Origin: Malaya genurostris
Lineage: Eukaryota; Arthropoda; Insecta; Diptera; Culicidae
Direction of reading: 5' to 3'
Assembly (NCBI RefSeq): GCF_030247185.1
Contig: NC_080570.1
Coordinates: 149,392,641-149,456,640, forward strand
DNA: 64,000 nt
The notes under the pieces were generated by a model that saw only the letters and a list, made by a program, of their open reading frames with translations, did no database searches and was not told the origin of the DNA. This document shows, in pieces, positions 11,440-21,301 of this stretch (position 1 is its first letter; every line of letters starts with the position of its first letter). Both the position numbers and the translations under genes were made by a program.

Positions 11440-12293
11440 TTTTTTTTTTTATTTAAAAGATGTTTTTTATTCAGGCCTATTTGCGTACAAGCTTTACGTG
11501 GCCGAACTAGCCGATTTTTTTAATGAACAATTTTTCGAAGTGGATCGCGTTGTCACTCTTTTTCTAGGAGGAGAAGAGCTTCCATTTCCCTGTTGCGAGG
11601 GTTGAGGGGCACTTTGTTCGTGGCTCGTCTCGTCCTCCATTGCAGCATCGGTGGTTTTGTTGTTGATTTCCGTCTTCTTTTCGTTTTCATTGTTGTTCAC
11701 TAGTTTTCGTTGTTGAACGGTTGACCTTGTCTTTTGTCGTACCACTCGCACGCCATTCCGGATGCCGGGGAAAAATTTCCGCCATACTTCTCTTTCGATG
11801 GAAAGAACTTCACCGTATTGCGATATGATTTCCCGAACGCACTGATCGCTGGACTGCGGGGGAAGGTCATGCACGCGTACTTGTATGGCATTGTCCACCA
11901 TATGCACAGGAATTTTGTATTTAATGTTGTCACACTCAACGCTGTGCACCTCGTTGTTAACCGAAGCGAATGCAATTGCATTGCTTTCACGTTTAAACAT
12001 AATGTACACACAGTTAGACGCCTTGTTGAATTGAATCTCAGTTACATTATTAGCGTCTAGATGCATTCGTTCTTTAAGTAAGATTTCAATTTCATTTGCT
12101 GCTGGTCTAACTTTGCAACGCTTGAAATCTATACAAATTGAATTTGGCCTTGTTGGCCAAGTTTCAGGCTTTGTTAAATCGTATTTGACCATTCCGTACA
12201 CTCTATTGTTCACTGCACTGTATTGTCTTTGTTTCTTTTGCTTCGACCGCAAACGATTTTCGACTGTGTTGGCTAAGATGCGAGCACGAACTG
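11440..12293 (-). mobile_element. ORF1-only non-LTR-type retroelement, copy 1
   Basis: The element lies inside the mariner at 10919-12706. On its coding (minus) strand it begins CAGTTCGTGCTCGC, carries one Gag-like frame (11494-12252), and ends in TTTAAAT plus 11 A. Direct repeats AATGCGTCTAG (11429-11439) and AATGCTTCTAG (12294-12304), one mismatch, are the target duplication. The second copy at 39494-40632 starts and ends at equivalent points, so the short form looks like the natural unit, not a random truncation. No reverse transcriptase is encoded; movement would need a partner LINE. Confidence 0.85.
11494..12252 (-). CDS. ORF1/Gag-like protein of a non-LTR-type element (open frame, zinc knuckle lost)
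   Basis: The open frame of 252 codons has a basic N-terminus, a region with RNP-like strands (CVYIMFKRESNAIAF, residues 81-95), a second RRM-like segment (IQVRVHDLPPQSSDQCVREI, residues 123-142, then YGEVLSIE), and a KFFPGIRNGVRVVR motif (residues 159-172). A charged, low-complexity C-terminus rich in N, S, K and T follows. ORF1 proteins of this kind bind element RNA as nucleic-acid chaperones. In the copy at 39494-40632 the GVR motif is followed by a CCHC zinc knuckle; here that stretch is missing, so the knuckle was deleted without closing the frame. It is mobile-element sequence, not a host gene. Confidence 0.7.
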   Translation of the reverse strand: MRSKQKKQRQYSAVNNRVYGMVKYDLTKPETWPTRPNSICIDFKRCKVRPAANEIEILLKERMHLDANNVTEIQFNKASNCVYIMFKRESNAIAFASVNNEVHSVECDNIKYKIPVHMVDNAIQVRVHDLPPQSSDQCVREIISQYGEVLSIEREVWRKFFPGIRNGVRVVRQKTRSTVQQRKLVNNNENEKKTEINNKTTDAAMEDETSHEQSAPQPSQQGNGSSSPPRKRVTTRSTSKNCSLKKSASSAT

Positions 12294-12708
12294 AATGCTT
12301 CTAGTTGTTCATCTTTGAAGGTTTTTTCTCTTCCACCACCATGTTTGTCTTCGACATCGAAATCACCATTTTTAAAACGTTGAAACCACTCCCGACACGT
12401 TCTTTTACTAAGAGCAGCATCACCGTAAGTTTCTGAGAGCATTCGATGCGCTTCAGCTGCATTTTATTGCGAATTGTAACAGAAAAGTAAAACTTCCCGC
12501 AAATGGCGAGAATTGGGCGCATAAACAGACATTACGACGAGCGTGAATAATACGAAAACAAGAACAACTGTCACTGAAACGGCGATGACAATTCGCTAGG
12601 CACTGTACACACTCACTTTGAAGGCATTATCATCTATGTATTTTGACCAGCCTCAGCCGGTACAGCCACCTATCGGGAAACGGCGGAAGCAAAGTTGTAC
12701 ACCTAATA

Positions 12709-15700
12709 CGTTGCTGTTATTTCAAGAAATCGAATTGGATTTAATTTGAATAGTGCAGTGCAATCAACCCACTGCAGTTAAAACAGTCTTTCGTTGCTTA
12801 GTCACTATTTGGAATGTGGGAAAAAATATTGTTTACCACCCTACGTACATCGATAATATTGCTGTCATTTTTTCTCAGTTGCTTTGCTTACGAATCACTT
12901 CGGTCATAAGTTGCTTCTTTGTCCAACTGCAGCGTAGTGGAAATCCAGCATCGAAATATTATCGCAGACTCTTCTTCCTTTCGATTAGAATTTTTAGAAT
13001 GATAATTTCAGGAATTGATTGCTTCAGTCATTAAGTTTTTTTTCACGAAATCTCTTGAACTGATTTTTTTACCGAGAGATAATGAAATAACCTTTTCCTG
13101 ATCATGATTTTCTCAATACTGCCCCGCATTCCCCTGTGATAACTTTTACTTAAAAAGTTACTATTTATAATCGTCTTTTCAAGAACATACCTAGATTTCG
13201 ATTTGTTCCCATTTTGATGTTCGACTTTACTCGGGATATCTTTAGCAGTACCATTTGAATTTGAAATATACCCCAACACTAGGGACACTGGGTTGGGTTG
13301 TGGCATCGGATATATTGACTTATCGAAAAGCGGAAAAATGAAACCAAAAAATTATTTGCATCACGATGCGTTCATAATTTACAATTGAACTTTGGAAGCG
13401 ATCGTAAATCAAACTTTTCAGGAAGAAAAAAAAACCAAAACTCGAAATCCATAAATTCTTCTTCCTCGCTGGAGCTTTCCTCTGTGGGGGCCGCCCAGAT
13501 GGGAATCGAGCAGCTATCTATGTTTTTGGAAAAATTTCCCTCCCCATAAGCAGCAATAGTTGAACAATTATTTCCCAATGCCAACGCAAGCAAACCGGCC
13601 GCCAAACCCAAATCGGTAAAGTCCAACTTTTCGACAACCTCATCCCGATAGAAAATTCTCGGGATGAAACCGTTTGAAATTCAATTAGTCACTCAGAGCT
13701 CTCGGAGAACGGGTACGGGTACGGAACTGACAACTAATTGTGCGAACGGACGATTGGCAACTATACCTACGATTCGAAGGTAGGTTATTTTTCCATCCGA
13801 GGAGGAGCAACAACGAAAACGAAAAAAAAAAACCCGCTTCGTCCATTCACTTACTAATGGAAACTAGTGTCCATTGGGTGGAACGAAAAAAAAGCTCAAC
13901 TAGAGAAGGTATGGAAAATGTTGGAAATGAATGTGAGATAATTAATTTTTTATATAAAGCACCGACTAGTGGTAGTACACACACCACGAGTACCTTTTCC
14001 GGTCCACTCAACCGACCAACCAACCGAACCGAACCAATCCTGATCCGGTGAGGTGGCGTGGGTGACGGGAATTCATGTGGAAAAAAGTGAGTGGAAAGTT
14101 ATGCGAATCAGTCGCTGGTAGGTTCGTTCCGGAGCAAAAGTGCTGACAAAAAGCGCGACAGGCGAAATAGCGGCTGTGGCGATTCTCGGTTGGCACGGAA
14201 ATTGCTGGATGCTTTTTTTCCCTGTTCTTTTTCTTCTTCTTCCTTTTTCCTGCCACGGTCTGATAGCTCAAAGGCAGAAATTGTAAAATGGCGAACGAAA
14301 ATAAATTGAAATATTTCATTTGCAGATACGCTAAATGCATTTAACATTCTTCACTCGGTGTATTTTTTTTTTCGTTCGTCGTTGTTTGCTCGAGCTAAAC
14401 TGGCCAGGTCTTATCTCTAGCAGCCATTTCTCAGATTCTTTCCTCGAACGCGAAACCACGGGGCACCGGGCGGGAGCCGAGCTTTCTGGTCTTCCTTTTG
14501 CTGGGTAGGAATGAGCCGAAAAGCTTTTCGCACCTTGCGAACAAGTGAGAGAGAGCCTCGAGTGGGCATCCAACGAGTCCCAGTGGTGCCTTTTTCAAGG
14601 TACACACCAACACAGTCAAAGGCAGGCAGGCAGGCAGGCAGCAGCAGCGGAGTTGCACATCTTCTTTTCGGATCCGTAAACCCCGGTAGCACCAGAAAGA
14701 GAGCACAAGTCAGGCCACAACGGAAAGGGGAGAATATTTTTTCTGTCTTCTCACTTCCTCCTGACGGAGGTCCCTTTCTAGCTTTCTAGGCATCAAGCAA
14801 AGCGCCGCAAATTGTCCCGCCTGAATGAAGAACGAGGCGAAGACGAAATGAAATTTTTCTTCTTCCGCTCTTGGCTAGCAATCGAGGTTTCTCGTTGGCT
14901 GCTGCTACGGGCAGCAGCTCCATACTCCCAGGGCCGCCCTAGCCACCCCCCCCCCCCTCCCCCCCTTTATCGACACCTAAAAGACCGTATGCGGGTGGAG
15001 GGCGTATCTCTCTTTTGCTTCCAACTGGCTAAACTTTGAAGCATGCCCACTGTGGAACGCCAACCAACCAACACGAGATCGGTCCGTGCAGAGCCTAATG
15101 CTGTTGGAGGCTTCACACATCACGGACACAAATCGGATCGGTAAGATGGGGGCAAGGTGTAACATGCAGCAGAGCACAACCGTCCAGAGAGAAGGAGAGA
15201 GAGAGAGAAAAGCGTATTAATAATGCATAAGCACGGGTTCGATGGGGCTATCGCAGCTGCAGAGAAGCCTTTGGCTGTTCAAAGCTTGATGAATGGGGCA
15301 AACAGCTTCGGAAATTGTCTGAACGTTGCTTCTGCTTCTTCTTCTTTTCTCCACGCTCCCGGAACATGACATTTGCAGGCACTTTGCAAATGGTGTAGGA
15401 TTTTCCACATGAAAAAATGGCTGATCGGTTCTCAGTGGACTCGAATACGTACGAAGGTACGTATTTGTCCAATTTCGAACTTTCCAATCAGTCAAACTGC
15501 TCGCTGCTTGAGTAATGATGGCGTTTTACAATTAAAAGCCTTTTACTGTCGGTGATAAGTCGCTGTCCGGTTGTTCCGGTAGGGAGCTAGAAGAAATGAA
15601 GTAGAAACAAGCTTAATAATTAAAAATAGTGACATCTTTTGAAAAAGGATCGAAAATAACAAATGACAATTAGAAAATAATATAGAATAAGCAGAAAAAT

Positions 15701-15942
15701 TGGGTTATTATTTTACGATCTTTAGTCATCGAGAATTACATTATTTTCTGACAAACTGATTAGGCTACTTTACCCACTTGAACAATGATCAATGTAGAAC
15801 CAATACCATAATCGAAATCATGTTTCTTTTTGTCATCAAACAACTTGACATAGCCTCAAACCGAGGATTTGTACTTTTAAGGAGGCACTCTATGAAACGG
15901 TAGAACATATGGTCCATTTTCATTATTTTACTGTACAGAAAC
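12709..15942. other. No gene recognised; GC-richer island at about 13430-15560
   Basis: Many short overlapping open frames on both strands lack recognisable domains. Simple repeats include CAGG units near 14620-14640, poly-C at 14947-14962 and a GA run near 15188-15208. The composition shift against the AT-rich surroundings is clear. It may be regulatory or untranslated sequence of a host gene, which cannot be shown from this window. Confidence 0.4.
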
Positions 15943-15953
15943 CTGAGAAGGTA

Positions 15954-16421
15954 CTTTTCTTTACGTTTCGTCTTAGACTCGTCAATGCAGAGCAGTTCAA
16001 ATTGAACTGCTTAGTGCAAACTTAAACAGTTCAATTTGAACCGCTAAGCAGACGTAAAGTTAATGCTACTTGCAAAACACTTTTTCAATTGGCACCGAAG
16101 TGCCATGTCTTTTCTGACGTGCCCAAAGCACAAACATAGGATAACCCCTAAATGACCATACCTGAATCGGCCAGTATTAGTCGAAAAAGACGTTTTCGTT
16201 CGGCACGTCAGAAAAGACATGGCACTTCGGTGCCAATTGAAAAAGTGTTTTGCAAGTAGCATTAACTTTACGTCTGCTTAGCGGTTCAAATTGAACTGTT
16301 TAAGTTTGCACTAAGCAGTTCAATTTGAACTGCTCTGCACTGACGAGTCTAAGACGAAACGTAAAGAAAAGTAAAAACGGTTATGTGCCCAAAGCACAAA
16401 CATAGGATAACCCCTAAATGA
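15954..16421 (-). mobile_element. Foldback element FB-1 with 170-bp near-perfect arms
   Basis: The 468-bp insertion is flanked by the 11-bp direct repeat CTGAGAAGGTA (15943-15953 and 16422-16432). Arms 15954-16123 and 16202-16371 are inverted copies of each other, 170 bp each, with a single mismatch noticed, separated by 78 bp. A ~37-bp block A (on the minus strand TCATTTAGGGGTTATCC onward) occurs twice in the same orientation, at the right end (about 16385-16421) and in the loop (about 16119-16155). On the minus strand the order is A, arm, spacer starting GAACGAAA, A, arm. There is no open frame. The same plan recurs at 49430-49850 and in part at 27015-27270. Confidence 0.88.
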
Positions 16422-16432
16422 CTGAGAAGGTA

Positions 16433-16851
16433 GGGAAAATAACTTTTGGAGCAGCTGTTGATGTTCGTTTGAGGGATAGGAAAACCATTTCTTTTTTTTT
16501 ATTCAATAACATATATTAAGGCACACTGCGTTAAGCTATAAGATGCCGAAGGCAAAAACCATTTCTTATATATTGAAACTATTCAAAATGGCGAACATAA
16601 CGAACGAATACAGAGACTGGTTTTAAACAAGTTGACTTCCCGTTCACACAACATCTTCCGAAGTTGAACTCCAAATAACGTATCAAATTGCTATTTTTGC
16701 GTTTTTGAAAAAAATGCAGTAGATTTGGATTAATTCCCACATGCAGTAAGGTAAAGGGTGGGAGATCTTATTCTAGAAAAATTCTAATTAAAATTCAACA
16801 CGAAATTTTGAAAGAGAAGGTTAAAAAATTGTATAGCATTCAGAGCATACT
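16433..16851. other. No gene recognised; region before the Penelope-like gene
   Basis: AT-rich. It contains the short dispersed motif AAGGCACACTG ... GATGCCGAAG at 16516-16554. Upstream Penelope sequence such as a 5' terminal repeat with a second ribozyme was looked for here and not seen. Confidence 0.4.
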
Positions 16852-19016
16852 TTGGAATGCTATAACCTGCACTTGAAACTAGTGAAACAATATTCCCAAG
16901 GCTTCGAAACTTTTCTAAACAAAGTAAAAATTGCAGAACATTGTGAATCTGAACGCAAACGAATTCTTCTTCATAAGAAATTCGAAAATTTACGTTCCAA
17001 AAATCTTTCAGACCGTCCCCCAAAACCTCCAGTACAATTTTTGGAGGATTTTCTTGTAAATCGTTGATCTCAAAATTTTTCCAATGAACAAACTAATCTT
17101 CTAAATCTTGGTTTAAATTATGCAATTTCTTCAAAAGTAAATCTTGAACAAGTTATTATAGACATAGAAACAGGTTTAAATAACTGTGATCTTTCGTTTC
17201 CTCAAAATAATGACGCCAGAACTATCGTAGCTGACGTCATTAAAAGTACTTCTTTGAATAATCAGCAAACCATTGATGAAAAAGAACTAGTGAAACAATT
17301 GCGAGAAAAGCCTGTTCTTTATGTAAAGGCTGTTAAGGGAAATAAAGTAGTTATTATGGACAAACAAGATTATGACGACTTGATAACCCAAAAAATTAAT
17401 GACGGTCCTTATAGGAAACAAAGAACCGATCCCCTTCCTGAAATTATCAAAAAAGTGGATAAAACTCTTCTTGAATGTAATCCAAACTTCGATATCAACC
17501 TCAATCACCTCAAAGTTCCTAACCCTTCTTTACCCAAAATCAAAGGACTACCAAAGGTTCACAAACCTGGTAACGAAATAAGGGAAATTATTTCTTCAGT
17601 GGGAGCCCCTACCCAAAAAATCGCCAAATGGCTAGTAAAAAAATTCCATTCTATGCCAAAAAAATTTTTCATTAGATCAGTCCCCAACACACAAGAATCT
17701 ACGAGTCAACTTCAAAACTTCAAGAAGACGAAATAATGGTGTCATTCGATGTAACCGCCTTATTCCCAAGTGTCCCGGTGAATAACTCAATTAATCTATT
17801 AGAAGATTGGTTACTTCAACAACATAGTAACAATTTATGGAAAAGCAAAGTAAGGTCATATCTGAACCTAACTCGGCTTTGTATGGATGTAAATTACTTC
17901 AAATTCAGAGGCGGATTTTATAAACAGTTACAAGGGGCACCAATGGGTAATTCGCTCTCCCCGTTTTTATGCGAATTGTTTATGGTAAATCTTGAAGAAC
18001 TTTTGAAAAACCAGGGATTATTACCTAATCGCTGGTGGAGATACGTTGATGATATATTCTGTATCATCAAACGCAATGATTTATCAACTTTCTTACAAAT
18101 GATTAATAACTTACATAAAAACATTAAATTCACCTATGAGGAGGAGAAAGACAACAGTTTACCTTTCTTAGATATCCTCATTATCAGAGAGGCAAAAACC
18201 TTAAATTTCGAGATATACAGGAAGCCAACCAACACAGATCGGGTCATACCAAATACTTCTAATCATTACCACCAACACAAAATGGCAGCTTTCCACCATA
18301 TGATTCACAGAATGCTGACCTTTCCCCTTAAGAGAGATGCTGCAATAAAAGAGAAAAACTTTATTTTCGAAATTGGAAAGCTCAATGGATATCCGGAGCG
18401 TTCAATTCAAACAGTCCTCGACAAAAAATTAAAATTGTTGAAAAAACAATCACTTACAACTCTGTCTCCCCCATCGGAAAATTTAAAAAGAATATCGGTA
18501 GACTTCAATCCAAACATTGCACATCCTTTGAAATCAAAACTAAATAAATTTGGTTTGGATTTAGTATTCAACAGCATGAACTGTCAATTGAAAAATTTAC
18601 TAGGTTCTACAAAAGATCCTACGGATAATTTGAAAAAATCTGGGGTATACAAAAACTCGTGTTCTCATTGTGATAAAATATATATTGGACAAACAAAGAG
18701 AACTCTAGACATCCGTTTCAAAGAGCACGTCGCTGAAATAGCGAAAGCATCTAAAGAATTAGAGAAAGGACTACCACATCATTTCAAGTCAAAAGTAGCT
18801 GAACATGCCTTTTCTGAAGATCATGAACTCACTACCAACCACATAAAAATCATAAGACAAATTTCCAATCCATGGAAATTAGACACAGCTGAAAGTTTAG
18901 AAATCTTCAAAAATAACTCCATTTCTTTATTGAATCGTGACCAAGGAAATAAGCCCTCCTGGCTATTCAAGCTATTACCGACACATAAGATACAAATAGA
19001 TTCAGGTAATACTTAA
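16852..19016 (+). pseudogene. Penelope-like reverse transcriptase with GIY-YIG endonuclease, near-complete but broken
   Basis: The protein copies element RNA into DNA and nicks the target. The main open frame (17736-19016, 426 codons) has RT motif A (SFDVTALFPSVP, catalytic D5), QGAPMGNSLSPF (residues 66-77) and RYVDD (residues 102-106, the catalytic Asp pair), then a Penelope-type GIY-YIG nuclease: GVY at 303-305, a CSHC cysteine pair (309, 312), YIG at 316-318, R327, and a glutamate in AESLE near 386-389. The N-terminal part is at 16852-17736 and includes LPKIKGLPKVHKPG, typical of the family's RT N-terminus. Two lesions are visible: TGA at 17065-17067 in frame, and a frameshift between about 17695 and 17735. 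The N-terminus also appears short compared with the usual ~800 residues, so the copy is probably 5'-truncated. Confidence 0.93.
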
Positions 19017-19134
19017 TCCCTTAATAACCCACTTCTTCAGTTTGTTGCCCTCCGCTGACAATCAAACTACCGTCCTACCCGTCTGTTACTACCTGTTTCT
19101 TCCCGTTTTTACCCGTTGACAATAAGACATTTCG

Positions 19135-19167
19135 TATAAAAGGAGCAGCATTACAGCATTCTTTCAA
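19135..19167 (+). promoter_or_regulatory. TATA box downstream of the Penelope-like gene
   Basis: TATAAAAG at 19135-19142 is followed 31 bases later by TCAAAC (A at 19166) as a possible initiator. It lies about 120 bp after the stop and just before the hammerhead ribozyme. In Penelope-like elements the terminal repeat that follows one unit can serve as promoter for a next unit in tandem. That role is inference here. Confidence 0.45.
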
Positions 19168-19183
19168 ACAAACTTATAAAACC

Positions 19184-19235
19184 GATACACTGAAGAAGGA
19201 TGTAAGTAACATTCCGAAATACGCGTATCTGTATT
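19184..19235 (+). ncRNA. Type I hammerhead ribozyme of the Penelope-like element
   Basis: All parts of the motif occur in order. Stem I strand GATACA (19184-19189); core CTGAAGA (19190-19196); stem II from GGATGT (19198-19203) and ACATTCC (19209-19215, one bulge); core GAAA (19216-19219); a minimal stem III made of ATAC/GTAT around GC (19219-19228); cleavage-site C at 19229; and the closing stem I strand TGTATT (19230-19235), complementary to GATACA with one G-U pair. The very short, self-complementary stem III is the form described for hammerheads in Penelope-like elements, which work best as dimers. It probably self-cleaves the element RNA. Pairing is read directly; activity is untested. 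Confidence 0.85.
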
Positions 19236-20389
19236 GTAACGTTTGTTATGCTTCATAAAAGTATAGTGACTTTGTGAAAGTGTAATAACGTGACAGTGAA
19301 ATAGTGGAATTAAATGGTACAGAAAAAGAGAAACTGCTGTATCAAATTGATACTCAAGTTTGTTCCATACATATTAGAGTTCCCCGCAATTCTCTTTAAA
19401 ACATTTCACAAAATAAATGAAAAATCTTGTCGATTGAGCCGCTAGTTTTATTGTTATCGTGTGAACGGCCGAGATTTTCAGAAAACGCGCTTCAAAGTTT
19501 ATGATCTTCAAAGGAATGATACGGTGCAAGTAAATTCAAAGAACAGTATCTCGAAAACTTTGAAATTATGTTCTATTCTATTTAAGCTGTTTGCACGACT
19601 AATACTTTCATGTTTATTCACATGGACGCATGTGACGAATTTCGCGCTAAATCATACAAATGTTGGCAGATTTTAATGAAACTTACTGTTGACTTTGTCA
19701 CAAAAACAAACATTTTGTTTTTCAAAAAGTGAAGTAGACTGTCTTTTGAAAAAGGCCAAACATTTTTTACCCATTTATTTTTCAAATGGCTGTGGTCGAA
19801 AACGAAGAAGTCATACAGAAAAGTGTTGTATGAGTGATTTTTTTATGAAAGTAGTCAAGTTTTCGAATAAAAACATGGGAAAAAAATCCAAGTCGATTTG
19901 CAGAAAAAATTTTTTTTTTGATTCAGATGAAATATTGTTACAAGGTATGGTATCTTTTCTAAAATTTGTTTTATGTCTGATGGAGCAGCAGAACAATACG
20001 AAAATAAAAAAAAACTTCACAATCCTGCCGCAGGATTCCAGTCAAAGTATGAATTAAGCGCAGAATTCTCAAACGAACGGCAAAAAAGAGCCAGTCTTGC
20101 TCGTGACTGTGAAAATACCATCACAACCCTCCGAGAGTTTATAACTGGGCGGTTGAACGAACTGATCAAAATATTATGAAATTAAATTTCTGCTACATAT
20201 CCACTGAACATATCTTGTAACAATATTTAAACTAAATCAAAAAATGTTCTTTTTTTTTGCAAATCGCCTTAAAGTTTTTGTTCGAAAACACAGAAATTCC
20301 ACAGTATTGTGCCTATTCCTGGTGGCAAAGTTGAGACGAAAAGGTATTCTAATTCTAGATTTAGATAGCTTTAGGACAAATATTATATA
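19236..20389. other. No gene recognised; probable 3' remainder of the Penelope-like element then AT-rich DNA
   Basis: The 3' boundary of the Penelope-like element was not found; it could end anywhere before about 19450. Open frames at 19461-20179 have no recognisable domain. Confidence 0.35.
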
Positions 20390-21299
20390 TTAAAAGTACA
20401 ACTTTGCTTCCGCCGTTTTTTTTTTAAAATTTAAAGCTTTATTGCGAAAAAGTGCTCACAGATGTATTATTCAAAGTATTGTCCGTCGCTAGCGACAACT
20501 TTCTCCCATCTTTCCGGCAATTTTCGGATCCCGGCTCGAAAAAAGGAGTCCTTTTTTGACGCTATTCATGAAGCAATCCATTTTTCCAACTCTTCGAAGG
20601 ATTGAAAATGTTGATCTGCCAGGCCGTGTGCCATCGAACGGAATAGGTGGAAGTCAGAAGGGGCGACATCTGGGGAATACGGCGGGTGGGGCAAGACTTC
20701 CCATTTCAACGTTTCCAGGTACTTTTTGACCACTTTTGCGACGTGAGGCCGAGCATTGTCGTGTTGGAGTATGACTTTGCCATGTCGCTCTTGATACTGT
20801 GGCCGCTTTTTTTTTAGCGCACGATTAAGGCGCATCAGTTGCGTTCTGTAGCGATCTCCTGTGATGGTTTCACCCGGTTTTAGGAGCTCGTAGTAAATTG
20901 TTATTCATCTTTGAAGATTTTTTCTCTTCCACCACCATGTTTGTCTTCGACATCGAAATCACCAATTTTAAAACGTTGAAACCACTCCCGACACGTTCTT
21001 TTACTCAGAGCAGCATCACCGTAAGTTTCTGAAAGCATTCGATGCGCTCCAGTTGCATTTTTTTCGAATTGTAACAGAAAAGTAAAACTTCCCGCAAATG
21101 GCGCGAGTTGGGCACATAAACAGACATTTTCGAGCGTAAATAATACGAAAACAAGAACAACTGTCACTGAAACGGCGATGACAATTCGTTAGGCACTGTG
21201 CACACTCACTTTAAAGGCATTATCATCTATGTATTTTAACCACCTTCAGCCGGTACAGCCACCTATCGGAAAACGGTGGAAGCAAAGTTGTACACCTGA
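20390..21299 (-). mobile_element. mauritiana-like mariner, copy 3, internally deleted
   Basis: The 910-bp element ends in the shared terminal sequence (GTACAACTTTGCTTCCGCCG at left, slightly decayed outermost bases; GCAAAGTTGTACACCTGA at right) and is bordered by TA at 20388-20389 and 21300-21301. Its internal deletion joins the KDE region of the N-terminus to the YYELLKPG region. That breakpoint differs from copy 2, so the deletions are independent. Confidence 0.9.
20467..21127 (-). pseudogene. mauritiana-like mariner transposase, copy 3 (internally deleted)
   Basis: The ATG is at 21127 and the stop at 20467-20469 on the minus strand. The N-terminal frame (20901-21127) holds the first HTH region (TYGDAALSKRTCREWFQRFK). 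The C-terminal frame (20566-20880) holds ILQHDNARPH (second Asp) and PPYSPDVAPSDFHLF (third Asp). The second HTH and the GDEKW first Asp are missing, and further changes sit near the C-terminus (WIAS followed by TGA, against WIASW in copy 2). It cannot be active. Confidence 0.9.
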
Positions 21300-21301
21300 T
21301 A

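Larger units (their letters stand above)
10995..12532 (-). pseudogene. mauritiana-like mariner transposase, copy 2 (interrupted)
   Basis: The minus-strand ATG is at 12532 and the stop at 10995-10997. The N-terminal part (12300-12530) encodes the first HTH (TYGDAALSKRTCREWFQRFK). The C-terminal part (10995-11430) encodes ELLKPSETITGD, ILQHDNARPH (second Asp) and PPYSPDVAPSDFHLF (third Asp). The second HTH and the GDEKW motif with the first Asp were removed by an internal deletion before the retroelement split the rest. The C-terminal half is the better preserved and keeps Trp where copy 1 has TGA. Confidence 0.9.
10919..12706 (-). mobile_element. mauritiana-like mariner, copy 2, split by a retroelement insertion
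   Basis: The ends carry the shared terminal sequence (GTACAACTTTGCTTCCGCCG at the left, its complement at the right) and are flanked by TA at 10917-10918 and 12707-12708. An 854-bp retroelement (11440-12293) with an 11-bp target duplication sits inside. Without it the mariner is about 920 bp, so it was already internally deleted: the sequence jumps from the DEQLEAF region to the ELLKPSE region. Confidence 0.92.

Noticed and set aside
17695..17740. Programmed frameshift between the two Penelope frames
   Set aside because: No slippery heptamer is evident, there is another in-frame stop upstream at 17065, and Penelope-like elements normally use one frame.
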